From the NCBI GenBank assembly GCA_023374045.1, contig CM041776.1, positions 117,199,000-117,262,999 of the forward strand: DNA of 64,000 nt, read 5' to 3'. The translations under genes were made by a program, and so were the position numbers. Below the pieces are notes generated by a model, which did not search any database, had not been told where the DNA came from, and saw only the letters and a list, made by a program, of their open reading frames with translations. Source of the stretch: Limonium bicolor (Eukaryota > Streptophyta > Magnoliopsida > Caryophyllales > Plumbaginaceae). Of the stretch, positions 12,821-24,262 are shown one piece after another; position 1 is the first letter of the stretch, and every line of letters starts with the position of its first letter.

Positions 12821-14159
12821 TCTACCCAGGATCAAGTTCGATCTCCCTCGTCAAGTTCAACCAACCATTTTATTTAACAGGTTCTAATCTTATACTCTTA
12901 ATCTTGTCAAATTGTGTTCGATTGGTACACGAGTCTAGCTTGTATAATTAATCTAGTCATAAGTATAAATGATTGTATATACATCCTAAATCATGGAACT
13001 AAGTTCCCTTAGCTAAACACTCATTCACCTTTCCACTAGGTTACATAGCAGTTTCATATCGATTCTTATATCAAAGTTTTCCATACTCGGTTTCATATTG
13101 AGTCACAAATCACAATACCCCATACTCGGTTACATACCTAGTCACAAATCATGGTGTCACTGGAGTGTCTACTCCCCCTTACTTGTATCCTCACATCAGA
13201 GTTAGCAAGATTAACGCTTCTATGTCGGGTACTCGCATTCTATTGTGCAAGAGTACTCATGTTTAAGGTAAGAACATTCTTTCTATTCTCCCTTCCTATT
13301 CTCATTTAGTGGTGTGAACTAATACATACATATATTTTTGTGAATATGCAAACAAGACATCACAATATTATTGCAAGTAATATGCTACAATCATATAACT
13401 TGTACTATACGTACAATAATCAATTATACTATGCGTACAATACTACACGCACGAAATCGCTCTACCCCCCTTAAAAGGGATTATGCCCACGTAATCTACA
13501 TCATCCTTGAGCAACAAGCTCGAGATGTTTATCTCTTATTGAGTATTCTAGCTTCCATGTGGTCATTACTACCATGTGTTCCGACTAGAGGATCCTTGTC
13601 CTGTCGAGAGCTCTTATCAGAGTCTATACCCGTCTCCTTTTTTGGTCTGGTTAGTCTCTCAAGCCATGATACCTCTAATAGGTAGCGTATGTATATATTT
13701 GATTGGAGAAGTGAAACACATCATTCTTTCCCCAATTAGCTAGGTTTATCGACCTATCATGGGCCCACTCGCTCCATAGAGCAGTATGACCCAACGATGT
13801 TTAGGGTTCAGTTTGCCCTTATTGTTCTTCTTAATGCCTTGCACATTACTTTATATCTAATCATTTGTTGGCAGCAAGTTCTTGTTGACCTCTTTCTGAT
13901 GTGACGGTGTTTTACACGGTCTTTCATATTATGGAAATACGGGTATCTTAATCGGCACGGTATCCTTATGGTACGTGCACTTTATTAGGTCTAAGTTGTC
14001 TATCCGATGTTCTAGATTTCTAGCGCTCATGCGCGTAATACATTCTCAAGTGTTCTTTGTCTTCGCTCGCTGACTTTCAGTTGAGGCGAGCTGTGACATT
14101 GGGCTATAGTTAGTACTTAGTGCTCTTTGCACTTGTCCCAACATTCTTGAGATGTACTA
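12821..14159 (-). mobile_element. Internal remnant of old Ty3/gypsy element, 3' end only
   Basis: It begins with a PPT-like TCTACCCAGG beside the LTR end. Around 13460-13500 it has a CTCTACCCCCCTTAAAAGGG block also seen at 20085-20105, downstream of pol in element A, so this is the homologous 3' untranslated part. The remaining 650 bases contain no recognisable domain. The plus-strand ORF at 13371-13685 has no support. It is cut by the LTR that begins at 14160. Confidence 0.5.
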
Positions 14160-15691
14160 TGAAATACCCCTAACCAATTAAACATTGATTAAAAATTTAA
14201 TGAATTAAATGAAGGCCTAAACATGCCTTAAAACCAATTTAAAAACAACAATGGTCAACATAAAGCAAATATTGCACCCTTTGACCATTTAGGGTAAATA
14301 TATACCCAAATGAACTCCTTAGGACCTAAAATTTTTTCATAAGAATATTAACACATAAATGAACGTAATACAATTATTGGAAAACACTCTAACAACAATA
14401 ACCAACATTAACATGCTTAAAAGTCACTTAGAGCAAAATGTGCTCTAAACAAGTTTTAAAGGTCTTGTGACCTCCGTTTGATTCCAAATTGGATTCCTAA
14501 GCTTAGTAATCATGTAATGGATGTAAGTAAACTATTACCAAAGAAAACCAAGCTCAAAAGCAAGCTTTAACACAAAATGTGCACTAAGCTTCCTTAAAGC
14601 ATATTTTTGTGAGATTGTCTTCAAAATGAGTTTTGTTTGATTTTAGGGACTTGATTACCCTTAAATATACTAATGTGACGTAATGTATCACATTATAATG
14701 TCTAATTCAAAGTTTTTCAAAAAAAATCAGAAATATGTGCCTTGATTGTGTATAGTACTTTAATAACATGTAATTCCTTAATCTAGTCAATGGTTAACTT
14801 CTTTCTTTGACCTTGACCATATAATGCCGTCCAATTTACAGCTTTCCCTTATCAAGTAGCCGGCCATACTTATACATATACATGACTCCAAAAGTAACTT
14901 TATTAAAGGAAGATAAGTACTACTTTACAACAATAAACTAATCAAACTTACCTTTCCACCTTGGCTACTTACTTCCGCCTGCTTGGTGTGTCATCCTTAT
15001 CCATTTGCAGGCTTAAAATACCTACTAAAGAGTCATCAATTACCACAGATAAAATATGAGTTTTATAACATGTCTACACTTAACATATATTAAGCCAAAA
15101 CAAACATTTCCCCACATTAGTCCTGCATAGCCGGCAGTTGATGAGGCTTTCCCGATGCTTAAGAAACCCACAAAAATATCTAGGATGAGTCATGCTTGAA
15201 CTATTGACTAAAATATGACTTATCCCCTTATAAGATAATTTTTCTTCCTTCTCTCATTCACCTTTCTTCTTTCAGCCGTAAGCAACCCAAACCCTCTATT
15301 TTGTTGCTTCCAAAACTGGTGGCAACCACCAACTTCCATGGTCAACACCTCATGCTCTAGGTAAGCTCTCATTAAATGGATATGCTCATTATCTTACTTT
15401 CTTCTTCTCCTTTCCATTGAACTCACCCATTCCCATTTCCATCTAGCAACCTAGACCGAGTTTGTGCTTGAAGTAGAGGAAGTTTTCGGCTGGAACTAAG
15501 AGAAGAAAGGGAAGCAAGTTCTAGCAACTTCTTAAGGTAAAAATCATGCATTAAGCCACCTTATCCTCCTTCTCCATTTCCGGTTGTGTTGCTCAGCTTC
15601 CTTAACTTATTTCCTTGCTATTTTCATGTAAAAATCAGCTGAAACACTCACACCTTGTAGGGGTAAATAGATCCAAGCCAAGGAACACTAC
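14160..15691 (+). repeat. LTR, first part, interrupted by element A
   Basis: Starts TGAAATACCCC at 14160, possibly after target site TACTA, in the orientation opposite to element A. It is homologous to the LTR starting at 63241: both share blocks around AAAATGTGC, CCAAAGAAAACCAAGCT-type and AAAGCACATTTTTG. It is split at 15691 by element A and resumes at 30096. Confidence 0.65.
15687..15691. other. Target site duplication, left of element A
   Basis: ACTAC directly before the LTR terminus TGTAACACC, repeated at 30096-30100. It confirms the element limits. Confidence 0.9.
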
Positions 15692-17290
15692 TGTAACACC
15701 CCAACCGCTAATCCGTCCATTATCCTCTAATCATTCCCATAATTACCTTACTCGCAGCGGAATACTTACCTACTCCCGGCGGGTGATACAACGCCGTTAG
15801 CCATCCAAGACTAACAAGGTTACTACCACTTACAGTAACGGTCTGACGATTAGAATATACCAGATACATATTAAGTTACCTTACAATACCAAATACTTAC
15901 TTACACATTGATTACTGAGTTTCCAAAATATATAAATTACATTCCAAGACTATTCCCAAAATTACGAGTTTGTACATCCACTCCTTTCTATGCAATCATG
16001 AATTCATTATTCAAAAAAGTGTACCACATGGTACACCGGCTACTCAAAAAGGCCTTAGCCGAGTACAACTCGGTACACCATTCCAATCCTACTAACTACC
16101 CAAAAGAATTCAGCATGGTCCTTACTCGACCATCACGCCTCGCGGGTACCTGCAGAATAAAAACATTCCCCCTAGGGGGTCAGCTTACGCTGAATATGAT
16201 AACCGCATACCCCGCGTACTAGTGAGGGTACGCCAACTATTTTGTCGAATACATGCGGTTCGTTTCATTCATACATACATACATACATGCTTTATACAAT
16301 ACAATTCAATACATTCATTTCACAAGGCATACATACATTCAATTCATACAAGAGAGACATTACAAGTCAACCGTTCATGCATACCAGATACTCACCACAA
16401 TACGGAGATACACTTCTCCAATTCATACAAAGGTCTTGTTAGCTTCATTACACACCCGGGTTAATCGGGTGTTCAATACTCTTTTACTCAAGGTCAATGA
16501 CTTACAATAGTCAAGACCGATACACATACAATACTTACTTCTTACTTACTTTACTCAAGTCAAGTCGGTATGACCTCCGGGCAGGGATTACTACATCCCA
16601 CCACCGGGCTTTAGGGTGGCCCACTAATCCAGGATGCTACCCATTCAAGGGGATTGGTCCATGGAAAAGATTACAGCCAGGATTCGGATCCAACCTCTTG
16701 TTTTCCTTATCCTCACGCGTGGCCGAAACTATATCGGACTTCTACTCATTCCATTTACTCATTACTCATGTTAGGAGTTAGATTGTTAGGAATTAGTAGA
16801 AGTCAGTACTTCATTCCCATACATCAATACAATACACAAGTACTCATTACATACACATACATTCCATTCCCATTCATACATTTCATGAATTATACAAACT
16901 AAATGTTCAAGAAGATACACAAGAACAAAATAGTTCAAACATAGTTAAGTGCAATATAAGTCCGAATTGTGCATTTATCTTATTGGTGATCACATAAGCA
17001 CACAAATCGGGGTAACCAAGTTAGGATACAGGGCATGAAGAAATCATATCGTTCACCGTCGTATTCGTACTACCGGGTCCTTCGGTGTTCAACTATTCGA
17101 TTCCTATACATACATGAAGTTGTAGGATCAATGATCTATTACTGATCCAACTTATTCCTTCATTAATATTCCTAATGTACCCATACTATTCCTTTACATT
17201 CATACTGGATTATTAAACCCATTTTTTTCTCATTACCTCTTATTCTTGCTTTCTTACTCATGTACTTACTTTCTTACCTTTACTACTTCA

Positions 17291-17296
17291 TTTATA
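17291..17296 (-). promoter_or_regulatory. Putative TATA box of 3' LTR
   Basis: In element sense ACTATAAATG, downstream of the hairpin array and beside a (TA)n tract. Prediction from motif and position only. Confidence 0.4.
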
Positions 17297-17415
17297 GTGT
17301 ACTACTATATATATATATATATATATATATATGCATTTATGTATATAGGCATATATATGTATATACATATGATTACTATAATCATATAATAAAACATTTT
17401 TTTTTTGTTTTGACT

Positions 17416-17813
17416 CGACCGACCTTACCCAGGGTCGGACCCAAGGTCGGTCGAAGTCAGTAAGTTTCGTTAAGGCAAAATTCCAGGCTCGACCGACCTT
17501 GCAAGTCCGGTCCCAAGGTCGGTCCATTCCAGTGGGTTACATACGTGAAAATTTTAGGCCCGACCGACCTTGCAAGTCCGGTCCCAAGGTCGGTCCGTTC
17601 CAGTGTGTTCTGGGTTCGAGTTTCTAGACTCGACCGACCTTGCCCAAGTTTGGTCCCAAGGTCGGTCCATTCCAGTGGACTTCTGGCCTTCGCAATTTAC
17701 GACTCGACCGACCTTGCAAGTTCAGTCCCCAAGGTCGGTCGAAGTCAGAAGACTTCTCGTCTTTGTATTTTAAGGCTCGGCCGACCTTGCGGGCTCGGTC
17801 CCAAGGTCGGTCC
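17416..17813. repeat. U3 array of six GACCGACCTTG/CAAGGTCGGTC hairpins (3' LTR)
   Basis: Six copies, starting near 17416, 17490, 17561, 17631, 17704 and 17777, with spacing of about 69-74 bp. Each is a ~37-bp imperfect inverted repeat, CGACCGACCTTG...CAAGGTCGGTCG-like. In element sense the array lies about 120-520 bp upstream of a TATAAA, in the promoter-proximal U3. Confidence 0.9.
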
Positions 17814-19687
17814 GGCCCAGTACTTCAGTTTTAAAATCTGTTTTTGGGTGTTTTCTTTACCCATTGTTTCCCTAGTCTTAACTAATACATCCCCACATGA
17901 TTTAGCACTAACGTAACCCTCTAAATCACCTTGGTACAACCACCAAACTCGTTACTCAATCCTAGATCCACTTACACATTTCTTCTCATTTCAAATCAAC
18001 ACTTATACTAGTTCTCATTTCACCAATGCTACAGATTTTGGTTTTCTTCATTATGCTACAGATTTTTCCCTCAACTCTTATCCTCCAATAATCCTTTCAC
18101 TAATGCCACTCTTAGCATCTTAAATACATTAACTCACATCCTAGTTCCATCCCATTAACAAACTCATTCCCAAATCTGTTTCAAGACACCTAACTATCCA
18201 TTTTAACTCTTCAAATGCACCTAGTCACTACCTAGGTTATTTCCTCTTCTAAAACCACTAAGTCCTCAAGTTCCTAGACAAAATTTGACATAGTCTCCCC
18301 TATAATTCTCACTTTGCCCACACACTATTTCGTTCACCCATTGCTCATTTAAACAACCTGTTTATTCATTACATTATACTCATAAAATAACTCCACAACA
18401 CACATTAAAATTCCTATACATGCCCAATCAATACCCAAGGTTTACCCAAGCTTTTAAACATCTTTTACAAGTTAAAAAAAAAACTGTTTGATTCTCTTCT
18501 CCATTACACTACTACATTACTACTACTCATACTACATACATTACTCATTTTTGATACTTAAAATCTGTTACAATACAATACCCAAAACTAACTCAAGGTA
18601 AGAGTATTTACCTTGTCTTGCTAGTTTTTCTTTCTTTCCTTTCCTTCTCTTCTTTTCCCCTTTCCTTCTTCTTGTTCTCGGTTTATGTTCAAGGAATAGG
18701 CAATGCTACAGCAACCCTTACCAATACACATAAACACTTAGCATCCATTTTAACTAACCCTAGAATTTAGATGTTTTAGGGTTTAGAAAATAATATTACC
18801 TTCCAGCCAATGTATGAGGTCCTTGTCTAGCAAGAGAACAAGATTCCTAGCCCAAAAGAGTAGCCAAAATCAGCTGGAGCATGAAGAGCAAGGAGGTGAA
18901 GGTGCTTCTAATTGTGGACTCAAATCTTCAAATGGCCTCCACCCATAAAAACGAAACTTGAGCTTTTAGATTTTTGAAAGGAGGAAAGTGTTCTCCTTTG
19001 CAAGGGGATTCCAATGGTACTAATTTTGTAATTTTTGGAGAAGGATTAATGGGTTAACAAGAGGAGAGAAGGTGGAAGTTGAGTGAGCTCCTTCATTTCT
19101 CCATGGCTGTCGCAGGAGGAAGAAGAAAATTCAGAGAAGGAGGGAGATGGGTGCTTGAGAGAGAGGTAGGATAGGAGAGAGTGTGAGTTTTGCTTTTACT
19201 TATTTTTCTTGTCTTTTAGTAAATCAGAGAGAGTTAGGTGAGTATGAGAGAGAGGGGCAAATCGGCCAGCCCATACATACACACACACACACACACAGAT
19301 TTTACTTTTTATTTGCAATGAGGACACATTAACTTTGTTTATTTACACTCTCACCCCACAACTTCCCGGTTGTTACAGTTTTTACTAACCGGAACCCGTT
19401 TTCTGGAATTTTCTCGTTTAATTAATTTTATTGGTTCCCAACCTTTATTAATGTTTATTAATGACTATTTGGTTGACCAAAATCGTTACGAGTCTATTTG
19501 ACTCACTTAAAGTCGCGTTTTCCCGGTTTCCTCGAAGAACGCGCTTTAAGGTTCGTTTATGTTTTTAACCCATTTTAAAGGTCCGTTTTCTTCGGGATTT
19601 GTTCCCTCATATTTATTTGAGTGTAATTAAGCCTTTAACATTATAATTAGCCTAATTAATTACTGTTTTTAATTACGGGGTATTTCA

Positions 19688-19700
19688 ATCTACCCCCCTT
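19688..19700 (-). other. Polypurine tract
   Basis: In element sense it reads AAGGGGGGTAGAT, directly before the 3' LTR. It primes plus-strand DNA synthesis. Confidence 0.85.
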
Positions 19701-20144
19701 AAGGAACTTTGCCCTCAAAGTTGCTCAAGGTTTACGGTTTACTATTCTACTCATTTGGCAAGCCAATTGCCACAATTCTTGCACTACAAGCGTACACAAT
19801 TCAAATGCCATACACCACTCAATTCAAATACCATACACAATGCACAATCCAATTCACACATTCCACAATACATTTCACAATACCATTCACATACCATACA
19901 GCACAAATGCATTACTCATTACACACATACCATATACATACCGTACTCATTGTGTTACATACCGGAAACTCCTAGCACTACCTTGTGCCAATAAATACCA
20001 TTAGCACTACATGCGCCAACAAAATACAATTACAATACATACATACTATGCAATGCTAACCCGAAGCAATGCAAAAGCAAAAGGCTCTACCCCCCTTAAA
20101 AGGGGTACGCCCCGTACCCTCCATACTATACGGATACTAGACAT
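19701..20144 (-). other. 3' untranslated region of element A
   Basis: The region between the pol stop and the PPT. It is rich in CATACA/CAATTCA simple motifs, with a CTCTACCCCCCTTAAAAGGGG block at 20085-20105. No gene is visible. Confidence 0.6.
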
Positions 20145-20937
20145 CTAGTCTACAAATAGATTCGGGTACTTTGCCTTCATGGTGTCCTCTAATTCCCAAG
20201 TCGCTTCCTCGACATCGTGGTTAGACCACAAGACCTTCACCATTCGTACAGATTTATGGCGAGTGTCCCGTGTCTTTGTATCAAGGATTCGTAATGGAGT
20301 CTCGACATATCTCATCGTCGGCTCTAGGGATAGATGTTCGGGTTCTAATACATGAGAGGGATCGGCTATGTATTTCTTGAGTTGTGATACATGAAAGACA
20401 TCATGAACACGCCCCAATTCTTCAGGCAATGCTAGCCTATAAGCTACGGCTCCAATCCTCTCGGTAATGGTATACGGGCCTACAAATTTCGGGCTCAGTT
20501 TGCCCTTCTGGACAAATCGAAAGACGCCTTTCATAGGTGAGACACGCAGGAACACTTGGTCACCCACGGCGAACTCAAGGTCGCGTCGTCGCACGTCCGC
20601 ATAGGATTTCTATCTATCTTGGGCGACATCTTAATCGAAGCATGATAGCTATTGTTATACGAAAACTCGATAAGATGAAGCTTCTCAATCCAGCTCCCCT
20701 AGAAGTCTAAGGCACATGCCCTAAGCATATCCTCTAGTGTTTGGATGGTCCTTTCTGTCTGACCGTAGGTCTGTGGATGGAAGGCGGTGCTAAGCTTCAA
20801 CTCAGTACCGCTTCCCGTGTTGCTCTCCAGTATCTCGAAAGAAATCTGGTGTCGCGGTCAGATACTATGGTTTTCGGGACTCCGTGGTGTCGGATGATCT
20901 CCCTGTCGAATAGCTCCACAAGCTTCGCCAGCTTCTA
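20145..20937 (-). pseudogene. Integrase core end and chromodomain-like tail of element A pol
   Basis: After the TAG at 20935 the frame continues with [16 protein letters not shown] (second Asp) and a QTERT segment (Glu). It is broken by TAG codons at 20699 and 20610 and by a deletion near 20620-20630 that removes the usual loop before the QDRQKSYAD-type segment. The last 149 codons (20594-20145) are open and include GPYTITERIG, DVFHVSQLKKYI and a terminal VEEATWELED, typical of chromoviral tails that direct insertion to heterochromatin. Confidence 0.85.
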
Positions 20938-21825
20938 GGTGTCCCTCATCGGAATGAATCGGGCAACCTTGGTGAGACGATCGACTACTACCCAGATCAT
21001 GTTGAGTCCTCCCCTAGCAGGTGGGAGTCCAACAACAAAATCCATAGAGATATCGTGGAATTTCCACTCCGGAATGGGCATGGATTGCACCATTCCTCCC
21101 GGTCTTCGGTGCTCAAACTTCACCTTTTGGCATGTGAGACACCTCAGAACATACTCAGTCACGTCTGATTTCATTCCTGACCACCAGAAGTACCTCTTCA
21201 TGTCTTTGTACATCTTAGAGGCTCCCGGATGGACATGCAATGTCGAACAATGTGACTCTCGCAGAATGTGATCCCTTAGCTCAGCATTGCTTCGGGGGAC
21301 GCATAATCTGCCATTCAATCGGATCAGACCATCTTCATGCAGTTTGAAGTCATACTTTCGGCTCTCAAAGGTACCTTCTGTGATTTTCTGTCTGATCTCT
21401 GTGAAGTAAGGGTCGCTCAACTGAGCGTCTCGCACCTCGTCAACCAAGCTAGAAGAAGCGAGTAGCGAATGGAGCGAGTGTGCTCGACGACTCAGGGCGT
21501 TGGCTACAACATTTGCCTTCCCTTCTTTATATTGGAGGTTGATGTCGTAATCTGAGAGGAACTCCATCCACCTCCTCTGTCTTAAATTCAGTTCTTTCTG
21601 TGTGAATACATACTGCAAACTTTTGTGGTCGGAGTAGATGGTGATGCTTACCCCATAGAGATAGTGTCGCCATATCTTCAAGGCGAAGACAATGGCCCCT
21701 AACTCTAGATCGTGTGTCGGGTAATTCTCCTCATGCTTTTTCAGCTGGCGGGAGGCGTAAGCTACTACCTTGCCATGCTGCATGAGTACGCATCCCATGC
21801 CCTTGCCCGCTGCATCACAATACAC
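20935..21825 (-). pseudogene. RNase H and integrase N-terminal/core part of element A pol
   Basis: The RNase H block starts [11 protein letters not shown] (first catalytic Asp), followed by a Glu in DLELGAIV and an Asp in [10 protein letters not shown]. The fourth acidic residue, normally Asp in an ADALSR motif, is Asn here (NVVANALSR), so RNase H is probably inactive. The integrase HHCC zinc finger spans [12 protein letters not shown] to CLTCQK, and the first core Asp lies in SMDFVVGLP. The frame ends at a TAG (20935-20937) after PMRDT. Confidence 0.87.
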
Positions 21826-22951
21826 CTAAAATCCCTCTATGCCCTTTGGAAGTGTGAGAATTGGCGCTGAGGTCAATGAGTCTTTTAGGCTCTGGAAGGA
21901 TACCTCACACTCGTCTGTCCATACAAACAGTGCATCTTTCTTCATCAATGACGTCATGGGCTTAGCGACTTTTGAGAAGTCCTTTACAAACCTCCGATAA
22001 TAACCGGCTAAACCAAGAAAGCTCCGGATGTCGGTAACAGTCTTAGGTCTAGGCCATGATCGCACTGCTTCGATTTTGGATGGATCTACTGAAATACCTG
22101 TGCTCGAGATGACATGACCAAGAAAAAATACCTGATCTAGCCAAAACTCGCATTTGGAGAACTTCGCATACAGTTGGTTCTCGCGCAGTGTCATAAGTAC
22201 TCTTCTCAAATGGTTTTCATGTTCTTCTGCTGACTTCGAATACACAAGGATGTCGTCGATGAATACTACTACTGAAGTGTCCAGCTGATCACTGAATAAC
22301 CGATTCATTAGGTCCATGAACTTGGCTGGTGCGTTAGACAAACCGAATGGCATCACCGTGAATTCATAGTGGCCATATCTTGTTCGGAATGCTGTTTTCT
22401 CGATATCTTGCTCTTTAATAGCAATTTGGTGGTATCCGGATCGGAGATCAATCTTAGAAAAGACCGAAGCTCCCTTCAACTGATCGAACAGTTCGTCGAT
22501 GCGTGGCAATGGATATTTGATCTTTACAGTGACCGCATTCAATTCGCGGTAGTCGATGCAGAGGCAGACTACCGTCCTTCTTCTTCACGAAGAGGACCGG
22601 TGCTCCCCAGGGTGATACGCTCGGCCGTATAAACCCTTTGTCGAGAAGATCACGTAGTTGCTCTTTCAGCTCTGTCATTTCTGCTGGTGCCATACGGTAT
22701 GGAGCCCTAGCAATGGGACCAGTACCAGGTACAAGGTCGATTTCGAACTCTACTGCTCTCTGTGGTTGCATACCAGGTAGCTCTTTCAGGAATACATCAG
22801 GGAATTCTGAGACTACTATTACATCATCACTGAATTCTGGATCTCTCTCAAGGTCTTGCACATGGCATATATACACTTCATGTCCTTTCCTGAGCTCCCG
22901 GTACATTGCCATAGCGGAGATGACTGTAGTTGAAGGCTCTCTCGGTCTCTA
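21826..22951 (-). pseudogene. Reverse transcriptase part of element A pol
   Basis: Copies element RNA to DNA. Recognisable blocks in order are [95 protein letters not shown] and LGHVIS, then the connection segment [11 protein letters not shown] one-base loss near 22560 shifts the frame between KKKDG and the following [12 protein letters not shown] block. A TAG at 21826 replaces the Gln expected before VYCDA. Confidence 0.88.
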
Positions 22952-23379
22952 GCGGTATGAAACAGTGACCCCAGATGGACTCTTGAGCAGCAATCGGTGC
23001 TCGGCGCATAGGATCCGTCCCTTGTGCCATTCCAACCAGTTCATTCCGATTATTAAGTCGAATCCCAACCCGTTGAATTCGATGAAGGAGATGGGAAACG
23101 CTTCGCCTTTGATTTGAATTGTGGCGGTGTGGTAATACTTAGTACACTTCACACGCTCCTTCGACGGGAGAGTAACCAAGAAATTTGGTAGCTCATCTGC
23201 GTCTAGCCCCAACCTTGTAGCGAATGATGGCGATACAAAGGTGTGAGAGACGCCGGAGTCGAATAGTACTGAGGCTTCGATGCCGTTTACTGGGAATGTT
23301 CCCATTAGAATGGTGCCGCTTTTGCCGGCTTGCTCTTCGGTGAGGATACTTAGGTTACCTTCGGTACCGAGTCGACAAC
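22949..23379 (-). pseudogene. Aspartic protease part of element A pol
   Basis: The active-site motif is LFDSGVS and the second conserved segment is FDLIIGMNWL. The flexible N-terminus (TEEQAGKSGTILMG) is the usual chromovirus lead-in to the protease. The open frame ends at a TAG (22949-22951) just after a VSYR segment. Element B has a glutamine-containing linker at this place. Confidence 0.85.
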
Positions 23380-23522
23380 CTATGGATTCATAAGATTATA
23401 AGTAACGATGGTGGAACGCAAGTGGAATTTAATAACCAACTCTGCTTTTATTGAATAAACCAACCATCATACATAATGTGTCTCTAATACACATTACTAC
23501 TGGATTACATGCTACTACAAGA

Positions 23523-24262
23523 TTAATACTTTCTAAAGGTAAGGTTCAGGCGTCCTGGTTTCATGTGTGTGGCATTGATTATTGCCGGTGGTGCCGTATT
23601 CAACTTGATCTTATGGATACCGTGATACATCAACCTTGATTTCCCACCCATGATTAGGACATCTCCTGATCTCAATACCAATTTCTCTGCGAGGTCCACA
23701 CTCTTCTGCTCGCTATACAAAAATACGGTATCATCACCAATGGACCAAGACACTACGGGCACTCCTAGTTCAAGAGATTCCGTCGTCTCGTCCTTATCTT
23801 GGTGTAAGCCAAGTCGTCCTTCTTTCTCATAGAAGTTGACGATACATAAGTCTGCTTCGAGTGCAGGGACTGGTTCATCTTCGCATTGTTGTGCAATTTC
23901 TACAGCTTGAGTGACAAACGTTTGGTATTCTGGGGGTATTGGTGGAGGTTTTGCTCCGTCTCCTGCTCGCGTCATCTGGTTTGTCTTGGTATAAGGGTTC
24001 CAATCCTTTCCCAAGCACATCATTTTCAACTTCATTGTAGCTCCACCGGGGAATTCGGGTGTATAAAATCCTCCTGGACCCATTCCTAACTCGTTGCATC
24101 GTCGAATGATTGAAACTTGTGCTTCGGGTGTCAGGTATCCTTTTAATAAGATCATACCTGGGCAGATGACCTGACACTGCTCGTTGTTGAAGTAGTGAGT
24201 GGCGATGTCGGTCTCTTCATGAGGTGAGTTCGAAGGTATTGGGTAACAGATAAGGAATTTCC
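23523..24262 (-). CDS. AlkB-type Fe(II)/2-oxoglutarate dioxygenase carried by element A
   Basis: Predicted nucleic-acid demethylase of the AlkB/ALKBH1-like superfamily, inserted between gag and protease. The frame is open from a splice acceptor (CCTTAG|GG) at 24262 to the stop at 23523. The first Met in frame is at 24155 and gives 210 residues. Numbered from that Met, the fold markers are complete: N107 and Y109 in VNFYE, iron ligands H118 and D120 in GLHQDKDE, H178 in MYHG, and the 2-oxoglutarate arginine pair R202/R208 in GRLNLTFR. Family knowledge: such enzymes oxidatively remove methyl groups (m6A, m1A, 6mA) from RNA or DNA. The GMILLKGYLTPE-type start and overall pattern resemble plant cytosolic or nuclear ALKBH1-like proteins, which suggests capture of a host gene. 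No stop or frameshift is present, unlike gag and pol on either side. Substrate and activity are inferred. Confidence 0.9.

Larger units (their letters stand above)
15692..19687 (-). repeat. 3' LTR of element A
   Basis: The plus strand reads TGTAACACCCC...GGGGTATTTCA. Compared with the other LTR it lacks a segment of roughly 78 bp near 18882, present at about 29225-29310 and flanked by a short CAAGG repeat. It keeps a 42-bp segment near 16195-16236, flanked by TACGC, that the other LTR lacks. Both look like microhomology-mediated deletions after insertion. It contains a (TA)n tract (about 17307-17332), an (AC)n tract (about 19279-19298) and the U3 hairpin array. Its many short ORFs have no support. 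Confidence 0.92.
20145..23379 (-). pseudogene. pol: Element A pol (protease, RT, RNase H, integrase), degraded
   Basis: The polyprotein exon opens after acceptor CCATAG|GT at 23379 and runs to 20145. Order: aspartic protease (DSGVS), reverse transcriptase (FIDD catalytic box), RNase H, integrase (HHCC finger and D,D,E residues) and a chromodomain-like tail. In-frame TAG codons lie at 22949-22951, 21826-21828, 20935-20937, 20699-20701 and 20610-20612. There is a one-base loss near 22560 and a deletion of several dozen codons near 20620-20630. Four of the TAG codons, perhaps all five, stand where relatives have CAG (Gln). The copy cannot encode a functional polyprotein. Confidence 0.9.

Noticed and set aside
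17545..17916. 123-codon plus-strand ORF (also at 27878-28249)
   Set aside because: Produced by translation of the U3 hairpin array; it is present in both LTR copies only because the DNA is.
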